In this document: piece by piece, positions 34,405-42,031 of the stretch
Position numbering within the stretch: the stretch's first letter is position 1
How the letters are laid out: each line of letters begins with the position of its first letter
Assembly (NCBI GenBank): GCA_017577365.1
Contig: PKRJ01000028.1
Location: 1-43,451 of the forward strand
Reading direction: 5' to 3'
Length of the DNA: 43,451 nucleotides
Origin: Gammaproteobacteria bacterium
GTDB taxonomy: Bacteria > Pseudomonadota > Gammaproteobacteria > Steroidobacterales > Rariloculaceae
Notes under the pieces: generated by a model
What the model saw: only the letters and a program-made list of their open reading frames with translations
The model's database searches: none
What the model was told of the DNA's origin: nothing
Translations under genes and position numbers: made by a program

Positions 34405-35498
34405 ACGAAAAGACTTCGGTGGCGGAGATCGACTTTCGCTTGCGCGAGCCGCTCGAGGCGTATCGTGACGGTTCCGGCGGCATCGGTTTCGTCGGCCCGG
34501 ATATCCCGATCGAAGTGCTCATCGCGAGCGGTCGACCGTTCGGTCACTTGCCGTGGCGAGCGGATCGTCCGACGCCGTGGGCGGATCGCTGGCTCGAGTC
34601 GAGCTTTCCGTACTGGTCGCGCTCGATTCTCGAGCAATGGCACGAAGGCGTTTTCGATGCGCTCGAGACGGTCGTCTTCTCGCGCAGCGACGACGCGAGC
34701 CATCGGCTCTATTACTACGTGCGCGAACTGCAGCAGCACGGCAAGCTGCGCGGCCCGAAGCCGCTCGTCTTCGACATCGCGCTCATTCCGCGAGAGTCGA
34801 GCCTCGCGCATACCGAGACCGCGCTGATCGAGCTGATGCGCGCGCTCGGCGTCGATGTCGACGCGCTGCCCGACGCGATCGAGCGCGCGAACGCGCTCCG
34901 CCGCAGCTTCGCGCGGCTCGAGAGCTCGCGCGTCGCGAACGGCCCCTTGTACGAAAGGCTCGGGCGAGCGGCGCTCTGGACGAACCCGTGCGACTGGGTC
35001 GACGCGCTGCGGCTGCCGGAATCGACGGCGGCCGCGACGAGGCTGCTGCTCGCGGGCTCCACGCCGCCCGACGAGCGTCTGCACGAGGCGGCGGAGGCGG
35101 CGGGCGCGAGCATCGTCTCGGAGGCGAACGCGCTCGCGCTCGGTCGGCTGGGCCCGGAGCTCGACGCGGCATCGGCACGCGCGGCGAACGACGAGCGCGG
35201 AGGCCTGGTCCGAGCGCTGGCAAGGCATTTGCGCGCGGCATCGATCGCGCCGCGGGCGTTCTTCGATCGCGGAGCATGGATCGTCGGCCGCGCTCGCGCG
35301 GCGCGTGCCGCGGGCGTCGTGGTTTGGCTCGCACGCGAGGACGAGGCGCTGGCCTGGACTGCGCCGGCGTTGGAGCGCGCTCTCGCTGCTGCAGGGGTGC
35401 CCGTTCTGATGCTTACCGCGCGACGTTGGCAAGCCGACGACGATACGCCCGTGCGCATCGCAGAGTTCGTCAGGAGGTGTTCGAGTGCGACCGCTTGA
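34401..35498 (+). CDS. Degenerate 2-hydroxyacyl-CoA dehydratase/benzoyl-CoA-reductase-family subunit (HgdB/BcrC-like), cysteine-poor
   Basis: This is a 365-residue protein with the fold pattern of HgdB/BcrC-like subunits. IGFVGPDIPIEVLIASGRPFGHL matches the family's first strand-helix motif, and an FDALETVVFSRSDDASHRLYYYVREL region stands where the second cluster Cys normally lies. A C-terminal GVVVWLAREDEALAW...GVPVLMLTARR repeats the last Rossmann-like unit. None of the three conserved cluster-ligand cysteines is present; the only cysteines are in TNPCDW and at the extreme C-terminus. It probably cannot bind the usual [4Fe-4S] cluster and may be a structural partner of the protein at 37647-38927. 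ATGA overlaps join it to DctM, and it overlaps the next gene by 14 bp. Family assignment is fairly secure; function is inferred. Confidence 0.75.
   Translation: MNEKTSVAEIDFRLREPLEAYRDGSGGIGFVGPDIPIEVLIASGRPFGHLPWRADRPTPWADRWLESSFPYWSRSILEQWHEGVFDALETVVFSRSDDASHRLYYYVRELQQHGKLRGPKPLVFDIALIPRESSLAHTETALIELMRALGVDVDALPDAIERANALRRSFARLESSRVANGPLYERLGRAALWTNPCDWVDALRLPESTAAATRLLLAGSTPPDERLHEAAEAAGASIVSEANALALGRLGPELDAASARAANDERGGLVRALARHLRAASIAPRAFFDRGAWIVGRARAARAAGVVVWLAREDEALAWTAPALERALAAAGVPVLMLTARRWQADDDTPVRIAEFVRRCSSATA
35472..35477 (+). promoter_or_regulatory. Ribosome-binding site fixing a GTG start
   Basis: aggagg lies seven bases before GTG 35485, inside the end of the preceding gene. 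It is the evidence for placing the CoA-transferase start there, with a 14-bp overlap instead of a 4-bp one as elsewhere in the operon. Confidence 0.7.
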
Positions 35499-37650
35499 AG
35501 GCACCGTCGTCGTCGCGGACGAGGTGATGGCGAGACGGCCGCTGTGCCGCTTGCTCGCGACGCTCGGCGCGGAGATTCGCGTGGACCCGATCGACGCCGA
35601 GCACATCGGGCGTGCCGATTTTCTCGTCGACGCGCAGGGCTTGGAGCGTCTCGCGGATCGCGGCATCACGCGCGAGCGGCTCGAAGCGTGGAATTCGGCG
35701 CTCGTGCACGTTTCCGTGACGCCTTTCGGCAGCGGCGGTGAGCGCTCGCGCTGGCGCGGCGGCGAGCTCGTCGCTTCGGCGATGGGAGGCACTTTGCGCC
35801 TGACGGGCGAGCCGGACCGGCCGCCGGTCAAGGAGGCGCTCGACGCGTGCACGTTTCACGCGGACATGGTGGCCGCGGCGGGCGCGATGGCCGCGTGGTA
35901 TTCGCGTCTCAGGTCCGGTCTCGGACAGCACGTCGACGTGTCCATTCAGGAAGTCGCGTTCAGCCGCAACGTCAACGGCGTGATTGGTTGGCAGTTCGAT
36001 CGCCGCAAGCTCCACCGGATCGGCAACGCGCTGAACTACGGCCGTGCGACCGTGCGCTGTCTGTGGCGTCTCGCGGACGGATGGTGTTTCCACAGTCTGA
36101 TGACCGGGCGCTTCGGAGCGCCGGCGAATGAGGCGCTGTCGAGATGGATCGACGAGGTTGGGTTGCCGAATCCGCTCCGCGGCGTCGACTGGCTGCGCTA
36201 CGACCGCTCGGCGCTCGACGCCGAGACGCGCGCGGAGTGGGAGCGAGCGATCGACGCGTTCTTCCGTACGCGTACGCGTGAAGAGATCCGTACCGAGGGG
36301 CGGCGGCGCGGGATCAACGCCTGCGTCGTCGAGGAGCCGGACGACGTGCTGGCCGATCCGCATCTCGCCGCGCGCGAGTTCTGGGAAGAGCGCGACGGCA
36401 TCAAGCGGCCCGCGCGCTTTGCCCGGATTACCGCGGCGGCGGTAAGCTCGCCGGAAAGAGTCGCGGCGCTTCGCGAACGCGCCACCGATTTGTCGAACGA
36501 ACGGCGCGGAGGACCGCTTGCCGGCGTGCGCATCCTCGATTTCTCTTGGGCGCTCGTCGGCTCGATCACGACGAAAGTCCTCGGCGATCTCGGTGCGGAC
36601 GTCGTCAAGGTCGAGAGCCGTACTCGTCCGTGTCTCTCACGCCTCGACGTGCAGGTATCGGTGTCTCGCCGCGGCGATCTGGACGACAAGCCGTGGTTCG
36701 CGCATCTGAACACTTCGAAGCGGAGCTTGTCGCTCGATTTGAAGAAGCCGGAATCGCGCGAGATCATCGATCCGCTGCTCGGCTGGGCGGACGCGGTTGT
36801 CGAGAATTTCTCGCCCGGCACGATGGAGAAGCTCGGGCTCGACTACGCATCGTTGTCCGCCGCGTATCCCGGTCTCGTCATGGTGTCCGGCAGCGTCTAC
36901 GGGCAAACGGGCCCGCTCGCGCGCGAATGGGGCGTCGACGGCACGGGCGCGGCCCTTTCGGGGCGGACGTTTCTCACGGGATGGCCGGATCGCGATCCGG
37001 TCGTGCCGGGCGCGGTGCCTTACGGGGACGTGATCGTGCCGTACGTCATGGCGGCGTGCGCGATCGCCGCGCTCGGCCATCGTCTTCGCGGCGGCCGCGG
37101 CTGCCACATCGATGCGGCGATGTACGAGATTTGCGTGCAGCAGATGGCCGAGGCGATCGAAAGCGTGCAGCGGGGCGTTCCGCCGCGTCGAATGGGTAAC
37201 GCCGATCCCGCCGTGCGGCTGCAAGACGTCTATCCCGCGCGCGGCGAGGACCGGTGGATCGCGATCACCGCGTTCGACGACGAGGATCTCGAGCGTCTCA
37301 TGCGTCTGACGGGCGGCCGCCCGATCGAGGAGTGGACGCGTGAGCGCGACGAGTTCGAGCTCGTCGAGCTGCTGCAGCGCGAAGGCATCGCGGCCGGCGC
37401 GGTCCAGGATATCGAGGATCTCGTCGAGCGCGATCCGACGCTTCGCGAGCGCGGCGCGCTGATCGAGCTGCCGCATCCGAAGCTCGGTCCTTTCGGTCAC
37501 GTGCGTACGCCGATCTCGTTCTCGCGTGTCGCGGTCACACCGTACCGGGCTCCCGCGATCGGCGAGCACACCCGGGAGATCGTGCGTTCGCTGATCGGGC
37601 TCAATGATGCGCGCATCGCGGAGCTCGAGGCCAAAGGAGTATTCGAATGA
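35485..37650 (+). CDS. Tandem-domain class III CoA-transferase (two CaiB/BaiF units)
   Basis: This is a 721-residue fusion of two class III CoA-transferase domains. The N-terminal unit (about 1-335) is shortened but keeps the catalytic-region motif GQHVDVSIQE with D151. The C-terminal unit (about 343-721) is complete: LAGVRILDFSWALVGSITTKVLGDLGADVVKVES, VENFSPGTMEKLGLDY, then GCHIDAAMYE with D543. Both candidate nucleophilic Asp residues are kept, which makes two active sites per chain possible. These enzymes move CoA between acids via a mixed anhydride. Class III dimers are interlocked, so the fusion may mimic a heterodimer in one chain. It uses a GTG start behind aggagg and overlaps the next gene by 4 bp. 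Confidence 0.88.
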   Translation: MRPLEGTVVVADEVMARRPLCRLLATLGAEIRVDPIDAEHIGRADFLVDAQGLERLADRGITRERLEAWNSALVHVSVTPFGSGGERSRWRGGELVASAMGGTLRLTGEPDRPPVKEALDACTFHADMVAAAGAMAAWYSRLRSGLGQHVDVSIQEVAFSRNVNGVIGWQFDRRKLHRIGNALNYGRATVRCLWRLADGWCFHSLMTGRFGAPANEALSRWIDEVGLPNPLRGVDWLRYDRSALDAETRAEWERAIDAFFRTRTREEIRTEGRRRGINACVVEEPDDVLADPHLAAREFWEERDGIKRPARFARITAAAVSSPERVAALRERATDLSNERRGGPLAGVRILDFSWALVGSITTKVLGDLGADVVKVESRTRPCLSRLDVQVSVSRRGDLDDKPWFAHLNTSKRSLSLDLKKPESREIIDPLLGWADAVVENFSPGTMEKLGLDYASLSAAYPGLVMVSGSVYGQTGPLAREWGVDGTGAALSGRTFLTGWPDRDPVVPGAVPYGDVIVPYVMAACAIAALGHRLRGGRGCHIDAAMYEICVQQMAEAIESVQRGVPPRRMGNADPAVRLQDVYPARGEDRWIAITAFDDEDLERLMRLTGGRPIEEWTRERDEFELVELLQREGIAAGAVQDIEDLVERDPTLRERGALIELPHPKLGPFGHVRTPISFSRVAVTPYRAPAIGEHTREIVRSLIGLNDARIAELEAKGVFE

Positions 37651-38927
37651 GCACGAAGGCCTATTCGCCGCGCCGGCCGCTCGACTGCACGGTCGCCGCG
37701 AAGGCTTTCCAGAAGGCCTTCGGTGCGGAGCTCAAGACTCGCGTCGTCGAGCGCGGCGAGCCGTTCGCGCTCGCGCAGGCGGACACGCCGCACGAGATTT
37801 TCCACGCGATGAATATCCCCGTCATCGCGAATCAGTGGTGGTCCGCCTATATCTCCGCGAAGCAGCTGTCGAAGCGCTATTTCGGCGCGCTCGACGAGCA
37901 AGGGTTCCCGCCGAATCGGTGCAGTTACTGCTCGTTGGGTCTCGCCTGCACGCTTGCCGCGGATCCGGCCACGGCGCCGTGGGGCGGGCTGCCGCGTCCG
38001 ACCGTGCTCGTCGCGCGCCTGACTTGCGAATGCATACAGCACGTTTTCTCGATCTGGGCGGAGGCGCTCGGCACCGACTTCTTCCCTCTGGAAGCGCCGG
38101 CGTGGATCAACACTCTTCCCGAGTGGTATCGCCATTCGCGGAGCCGTTGGGAGGAAGTTTACGATGCGCGTCGAATCGACCTCTTGACCGCGGAGATGCG
38201 CGAGCTGATCGCGCTGCTCGAGCGCAAGACGGATCGCAAATTCGATCTCGGCGAGCTCGCCCGGCTCATGGAGCGCATCAACGAGCAGGAGCAACTGCTC
38301 GCCGAGACGGCGGAGATCGTCGGCAGCGCGCGGCCGTGCCCGATCTCGCTCAACGATCAGATGACCAACACGATGATCCCACAGTGGCATCGAGGATCGG
38401 ATTGGGCGGTAGCGCACGCGCGTCGCTTCCGAGACGAGGTGCTGGAGCGTGTGCGCGCGGGCGCGAGCGGTTTCAACGAGCGCGTGCGGCTCATGTGGAT
38501 CGGTGCGGGTCTCTGGCACGATACGTCGTTCTACGAGGCGCTCGAGGAACGCGCCGGCGCGGTATTCGTCTGGTCGATGTATCTGCCGTTCTCCGGCGCG
38601 CAATACATTCGCGAGCTGCAGGGCCGGCCGCTCGAGGCGCTCGCGAGTCGCATCTGCTCGATGAACGAAGTGCTGCACCTTCCGCCGTGGATGAGCGATT
38701 GGCTGGTCAGCGAAGCCGAGCGGTGCGCCATCGACGCCGCCGTGGTTCTCGTTCCGCCCGACAACCGCCTGTCACAGTCCGGCACGTTGCTCGCGGCCGA
38801 GGCGTTGCGCGCGGCGGGCGTGCCGACGCTGATGCTCTCCGCGGACATGGTGAACGCGGCGACGTGGAGCAGAGACACGGCGGTCGGCATCGTCGAAGAC
38901 TTCCTGCGCCGCGAGGTGGCGGCATGA
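37647..38927 (+). CDS. 2-hydroxyacyl-CoA dehydratase/benzoyl-CoA-reductase-family subunit, cysteine-retaining
   Basis: This 426-residue protein is of the same superfamily as the product of 34401-35498 but keeps a cysteine-rich core. C92, C95 and C101 lie in NRCSYCSLGLAC, the usual place of the first ligand. C127 and C129 lie in RLTCECIQH, the usual second ligand region. Further cysteines are C231 and C337. At the usual third ligand near the C-terminus the sequence reads VLVPPDNRLSQSG with no Cys. The D in LSAD (about 400) resembles the usual last Rossmann motif. It may bind a [4Fe-4S] cluster with a different third ligand or a site partner. ATGA overlaps join it to both neighbours. No HgdC/BcrA-type activator ATPase is present in the window. 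Confidence 0.8.
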   Translation: MSTKAYSPRRPLDCTVAAKAFQKAFGAELKTRVVERGEPFALAQADTPHEIFHAMNIPVIANQWWSAYISAKQLSKRYFGALDEQGFPPNRCSYCSLGLACTLAADPATAPWGGLPRPTVLVARLTCECIQHVFSIWAEALGTDFFPLEAPAWINTLPEWYRHSRSRWEEVYDARRIDLLTAEMRELIALLERKTDRKFDLGELARLMERINEQEQLLAETAEIVGSARPCPISLNDQMTNTMIPQWHRGSDWAVAHARRFRDEVLERVRAGASGFNERVRLMWIGAGLWHDTSFYEALEERAGAVFVWSMYLPFSGAQYIRELQGRPLEALASRICSMNEVLHLPPWMSDWLVSEAERCAIDAAVVLVPPDNRLSQSGTLLAAEALRAAGVPTLMLSADMVNAATWSRDTAVGIVEDFLRREVAA

Positions 38928-39985
38928 GGCCGGCGGTCGCCTTTGCGTTGATTCTCGCCGGCTGCGCTCGCGATCCGGCCGGCGTCGCCGCGGTGGACGC
39001 GGCAGCCGGCCGCGCGGTCGTCGAGCTTCTGTACGCGACGCCGTATGCCCCGACGCATCCTTTCAGCCGCGCCGACTCGCGCTGGATGGAGTTCGTCGAG
39101 AGCGAATCGAACGGCCGGCTCAGGATTCGCCCGAGCTGGGCGGGCGCGCTGATGTCGTCACAGCACTCGCTGATCGAGCTCCGGCACGGCGTCGCGGACA
39201 TCGGATTGATCACTCCGATTTACGTCAAGGGCGGCGCACATCTCATTCGCACCCAATCCGGTTTCTACAGCGGGGTGCGCGATATCGAAGAGCAAGTCGC
39301 GCTCTACTACTGCTTTGCGGACCGTCATCCGGAGTTCGACCGCGAGCTCGCGGGCCTGAAAGTGCTCGCGGTACAGGGAGGAAGTCTGCCCGGGCTCATC
39401 ACGCGCGAGCGGCCGGTGACGAAGCTCGACGAGCTCAAAGGCATGCGAATCCGCGTGCCGACCGAGCTGCTGCCCGTGTTTCAAGCTCTCGGGGCGGATC
39501 CGGTGATCATGCCGATGGGCGACGTCTACTCGGCGCTCGCGAAGGGGATCATCGACGGCGTCGTCGCTCCGCCGGATACGTTTCGCGCGCTCCATTTTGC
39601 GGAAGTGGCGAAGTACTACACGACGCTCGCGATTCCGCGCGGTGCGTACCCCGCGAGAGCGATGAGCATCGAGCGCTGGAATGCGCTCTCCGAAGACGAT
39701 CGCCGCGTGCTCGAAGCCGCGATTCCGGTGTGGGAAGCAGCGCTCGCGGACGAGAACCGCCGCGCGGTCGAGGAAGGCTGGCGTTACGCGCGCGAGCAGG
39801 GCGTCGTCGAGGTAGCGATCGGCGCCGAGGATCAGGCGCGCTTCGATGCGCTGTACGCGCGCGAAGCGGAGCGCAATGCCGCGGCGCTCGCGCGTTACGG
39901 CATAGACGGAGAGGCGGTGCTCGCGACGGCGCGTGCAAGTATCGCGTCGAACGGTACCGTCCGCTGCACGGAGGCGATCCGATGA
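38924..39985 (+). CDS. TRAP transporter substrate-binding lipoprotein, DctP-type
   Basis: This is a 353-residue periplasmic binding protein. The lipobox LAGC (residues 11-14) makes it a lipoprotein anchored in a membrane, whereas many DctP proteins are soluble. The mature domain shows DctP features: ELLYATPYAPTHPFS, the ELRHGVADIGLITPIYV strand, ELKGMRIRVPTELLPVFQALGADPVIMPMGDVYSALAKGIIDGVVAPPDT and the RGAYPARAMSIERWNAL segment. The R in RIRVP normally pairs with a substrate carboxylate, so the ligand is likely an organic acid. Placement between catabolic genes, not beside DctQM, implies that import and CoA metabolism are one unit. ATGA overlaps link both sides. Confidence 0.9.
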   Translation: MRPAVAFALILAGCARDPAGVAAVDAAAGRAVVELLYATPYAPTHPFSRADSRWMEFVESESNGRLRIRPSWAGALMSSQHSLIELRHGVADIGLITPIYVKGGAHLIRTQSGFYSGVRDIEEQVALYYCFADRHPEFDRELAGLKVLAVQGGSLPGLITRERPVTKLDELKGMRIRVPTELLPVFQALGADPVIMPMGDVYSALAKGIIDGVVAPPDTFRALHFAEVAKYYTTLAIPRGAYPARAMSIERWNALSEDDRRVLEAAIPVWEAALADENRRAVEEGWRYAREQGVVEVAIGAEDQARFDALYAREAERNAAALARYGIDGEAVLATARASIASNGTVRCTEAIR

Positions 39986-41148
39986 GACGTGCGCTCGAGG
40001 GCATCCGCGTCGCGGACTTCAGCCACGTGATGGCGGGGCCTTATGCCACGCACCTGCTGCGTCTTCTCGGTGCGGAAGTCATCAAGGTCGAATCGCCGAA
40101 AGGCGATGCCATGCGCTATTACGGGACGGATCGGCGCTACGACGGCATGGCTCCGGCGTTCATCGCGGTCAATGCCGGGAAGAAGTCCGTCGTGCTCGAC
40201 CTGAAGCAGCCGCGCGATCTCCAAAGGGCGCGCCGTCTGATCCAACGTTCGGACGTCCTGGTGGAGAACTTCAGACCGGGCGTGATGGAGCGGCTGGGAT
40301 TGGGCTATTCCGCGGTGAAGGCGTTGAAGCCGGATATCGTTTACTGCTCGATTTCCGGCTACGGTCAGTCCGGGCCGAGGCGCGACTGGCCCGCGATCGA
40401 CAATATCGTGCAGGCGACGAGCGGCATGATGAGTCTCGGCGGCGAGCCGGGAGGCCCGCCGATGCGCGTCGGCTTTCCCGTCGTCGATACGCTGACGGGG
40501 CAGACCGCCGCGCTCGCGATCGTAGCCGCCTTGTTCCGCCGCGAGCGAAGCGGCGAAGGCGAGTATCTCGATATCGCGATGTTCGACGCGACGGTCGCGT
40601 TCATGACCTCGGCCGTCGTGCCGTATCTCGTGACGGGCCGGGCGCTCGAGCGAACCGGCAACGTCGGCTACAGCGGGCAGCCGACGTCTGGAATCTTCAT
40701 GGCGGCCGACGGCCGTTACCTTTCGCTCGGCGTCGTGCAACAGCACCAGTTCGAGCAGCTCGCTCGCGCGCTCGAGCGCGAGGACTGGCTCGTCGATCCG
40801 CGTTTCGGCGATCCGGAGCGACGGCGAGAGAATGCGGCGGAACTGCTGGCCGAGCTCGACGCGGTGTTCAAGACGCGCGATGCCGCCGTGTGGGAAGCGG
40901 AGCTGAGCCGTGCGGGCATTCCGTGCGGAATGGTGCGAACCGTCGGAGAAGCGGTGGAATTGCCGGGCCTCGAGAATCGCGCCCTGCGTATTCCCCTGAC
41001 GATCCCAGGCCTGCCCGAGAAGGAGCGAGTCGAGGTCGTGGGAGCCGGGATTCTCGGAAGCAGCCGTTGCAGCGATCAGCTAGATCCGCCGCCCACCCTC
41101 GGTCAGCACACGGAGGAGATCATCGAGTGGCTCGACCGCGATCGATAA
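39982..41148 (+). CDS. Class III CoA-transferase (CaiB/BaiF), single domain
   Basis: This is a 388-residue CoA-transferase of standard length. Family motifs: LEGIRVADFSHVMAGPYATHLLRLLGAEVIKVESP at the N-terminus, KKSVVLDLKQP, VENFRPGVMERLGLGY, GYGQSGPRRDWPAID, and the catalytic Asp region GEYLDIAMFD (D197). It acts in the cytosol, activating an acid from a CoA donor such as succinyl-CoA or acyl-CoA. The start at 39982 overlaps the preceding stop by 4 bp. It ends the operon and is followed by the convergent minus-strand group. The presence of two CoA-transferase genes with one transporter suggests one activates the imported acid and the other a product or intermediate. The acid itself is unknown. 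Confidence 0.93.
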   Translation: MRRALEGIRVADFSHVMAGPYATHLLRLLGAEVIKVESPKGDAMRYYGTDRRYDGMAPAFIAVNAGKKSVVLDLKQPRDLQRARRLIQRSDVLVENFRPGVMERLGLGYSAVKALKPDIVYCSISGYGQSGPRRDWPAIDNIVQATSGMMSLGGEPGGPPMRVGFPVVDTLTGQTAALAIVAALFRRERSGEGEYLDIAMFDATVAFMTSAVVPYLVTGRALERTGNVGYSGQPTSGIFMAADGRYLSLGVVQQHQFEQLARALEREDWLVDPRFGDPERRRENAAELLAELDAVFKTRDAAVWEAELSRAGIPCGMVRTVGEAVELPGLENRALRIPLTIPGLPEKERVEVVGAGILGSSRCSDQLDPPPTLGQHTEEIIEWLDRDR

Positions 41149-41357
41149 CGAACCGCTGGCAGCCGAAATTCGAGCGCAATCGGGCGGTTCCGGCGTGAGT
41201 CGGCGGGGCTAGCTCGGTATCCGACCGGCTTCGCGCTGCTTGGCATTCCGCCCTTGGGAGCCGGTCGCGGGCGCAGGCAATGAAGCGTCGTCGTCGGCAG
41301 CCGATCGCCGGGACTCGGCGAGGATGTCGCCCGATCACCCGTGTGCGTGGCGGTCAT
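41103..41357 (-). CDS. Possible small hypothetical protein
   Basis: This is an 84-codon frame beginning MTATHTGDRATSSPSPGD. It starts behind a good ribosome site (gaaggaga at about 41363-41370), 30 bp after the AhpD-like gene, in the same direction. It is Pro/Ser/Arg-rich with no recognisable domain. The last 46 bp run antisense through the end of the CoA-transferase gene. The spacing and ribosome site are the only support; the composition is also what a random GC-rich frame would give. Confidence 0.25.
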   Translation of the reverse strand: MTATHTGDRATSSPSPGDRLPTTTLHCLRPRPAPKGGMPSSAKPVGYRASPADSRRNRPIALEFRLPAVRYRSRSSHSMISSVC

Positions 41358-41387
41358 GGCATGTCTCCTTCTTCATACGAGCGTTGA

Positions 41388-42017
41388 TCAGCCAGCAGCG
41401 CGAAACTCGGGCTCGTCCAGGCGATCGGGCTCGGCGAACTGAATCGGCCGGCCGACGGCCAAGGCGGCGCGCAGCTCGGGGTCGAGCGCTTCCAGCGGCC
41501 CGTCGGACGCCGCCCCGAGCGACTCGATCACCTTCGTGAAGAACGCGCGGCCCGCGGCCACTGCGGCGATATCGAAGACCTCGGCGTCCGAGAAACCGTT
41601 TGTCTTCAGCTGTGCCACGTCGCCGGCGGTGATGCTCGAGGCATCCCGCGCCACTGCCCGCGCGAAGCGCATTAACGCGGCTTCGGCCGGCGTGATAGAC
41701 GGCGGCGTCTCGCCGCGCGCCAAGGCGATCACATCTGCGGCGGAGAAGAACTCGAGCAGCGCTTTGCCGTGCGCGAGCGTGCAGAGCGTGCTCTTGAGCT
41801 CGTGGGCGGCCGCGAAGGTTGCGAGCTCGAAGCGCCGCTTGCCCATCGGCCGCTTGATCGCGGCGAGCAGCTCCGCCCAGCGCCGAATGACTTCGGGACG
41901 GTGGGAGAACACCGTCGCGTAGCTCGGCACGTAGCCGTAGTGCCGCTGCTGGCGCTCGTACATCTCGAACGTCTCGCCGGTCGCCCACCGTGCAGGAATC
42001 GTATCGATGAATGCCAT
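41388..42017 (-). CDS. AhpD/carboxymuconolactone-decarboxylase-like, peroxidase-related protein
   Basis: This is a 209-residue alpha-helical protein of the AhpD-like superfamily. The catalytic region ATFAAAHELKSTLCTLAHGKALLEF contains C79 and H83, matching the CxxxH part of AhpD CxxCxxxH, and E73 upstream. The first cysteine of the CxxC pair is replaced by S76, as in many peroxidase-related members, so a simple thiol-disulfide peroxidase cycle would need another partner. A second AhpD-like segment lies after AAVAAGRAFFTKVIESLG. The ATG at 42017 has aaggag just upstream. It follows the 2-oxoglutarate oxygenase gene by 14 bp, making it the third gene of the minus-strand group. Its role with an oxygenase, glutaredoxin and OsmC neighbours is likely oxidative-stress-related. 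Confidence 0.85.
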   Translation of the reverse strand: MAFIDTIPARWATGETFEMYERQQRHYGYVPSYATVFSHRPEVIRRWAELLAAIKRPMGKRRFELATFAAAHELKSTLCTLAHGKALLEFFSAADVIALARGETPPSITPAEAALMRFARAVARDASSITAGDVAQLKTNGFSDAEVFDIAAVAAGRAFFTKVIESLGAASDGPLEALDPELRAALAVGRPIQFAEPDRLDEPEFRAAG

Positions 42018-42031
42018 GGCGATCTCCTTCG

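Noticed and set aside
36120..37650. Possible frameshift between the two CoA-transferase units at 35485-37650
   Set aside because: The frame is continuous through the linker with normal codon use and no stop. A fusion, not a join of two genes, is the simplest reading.
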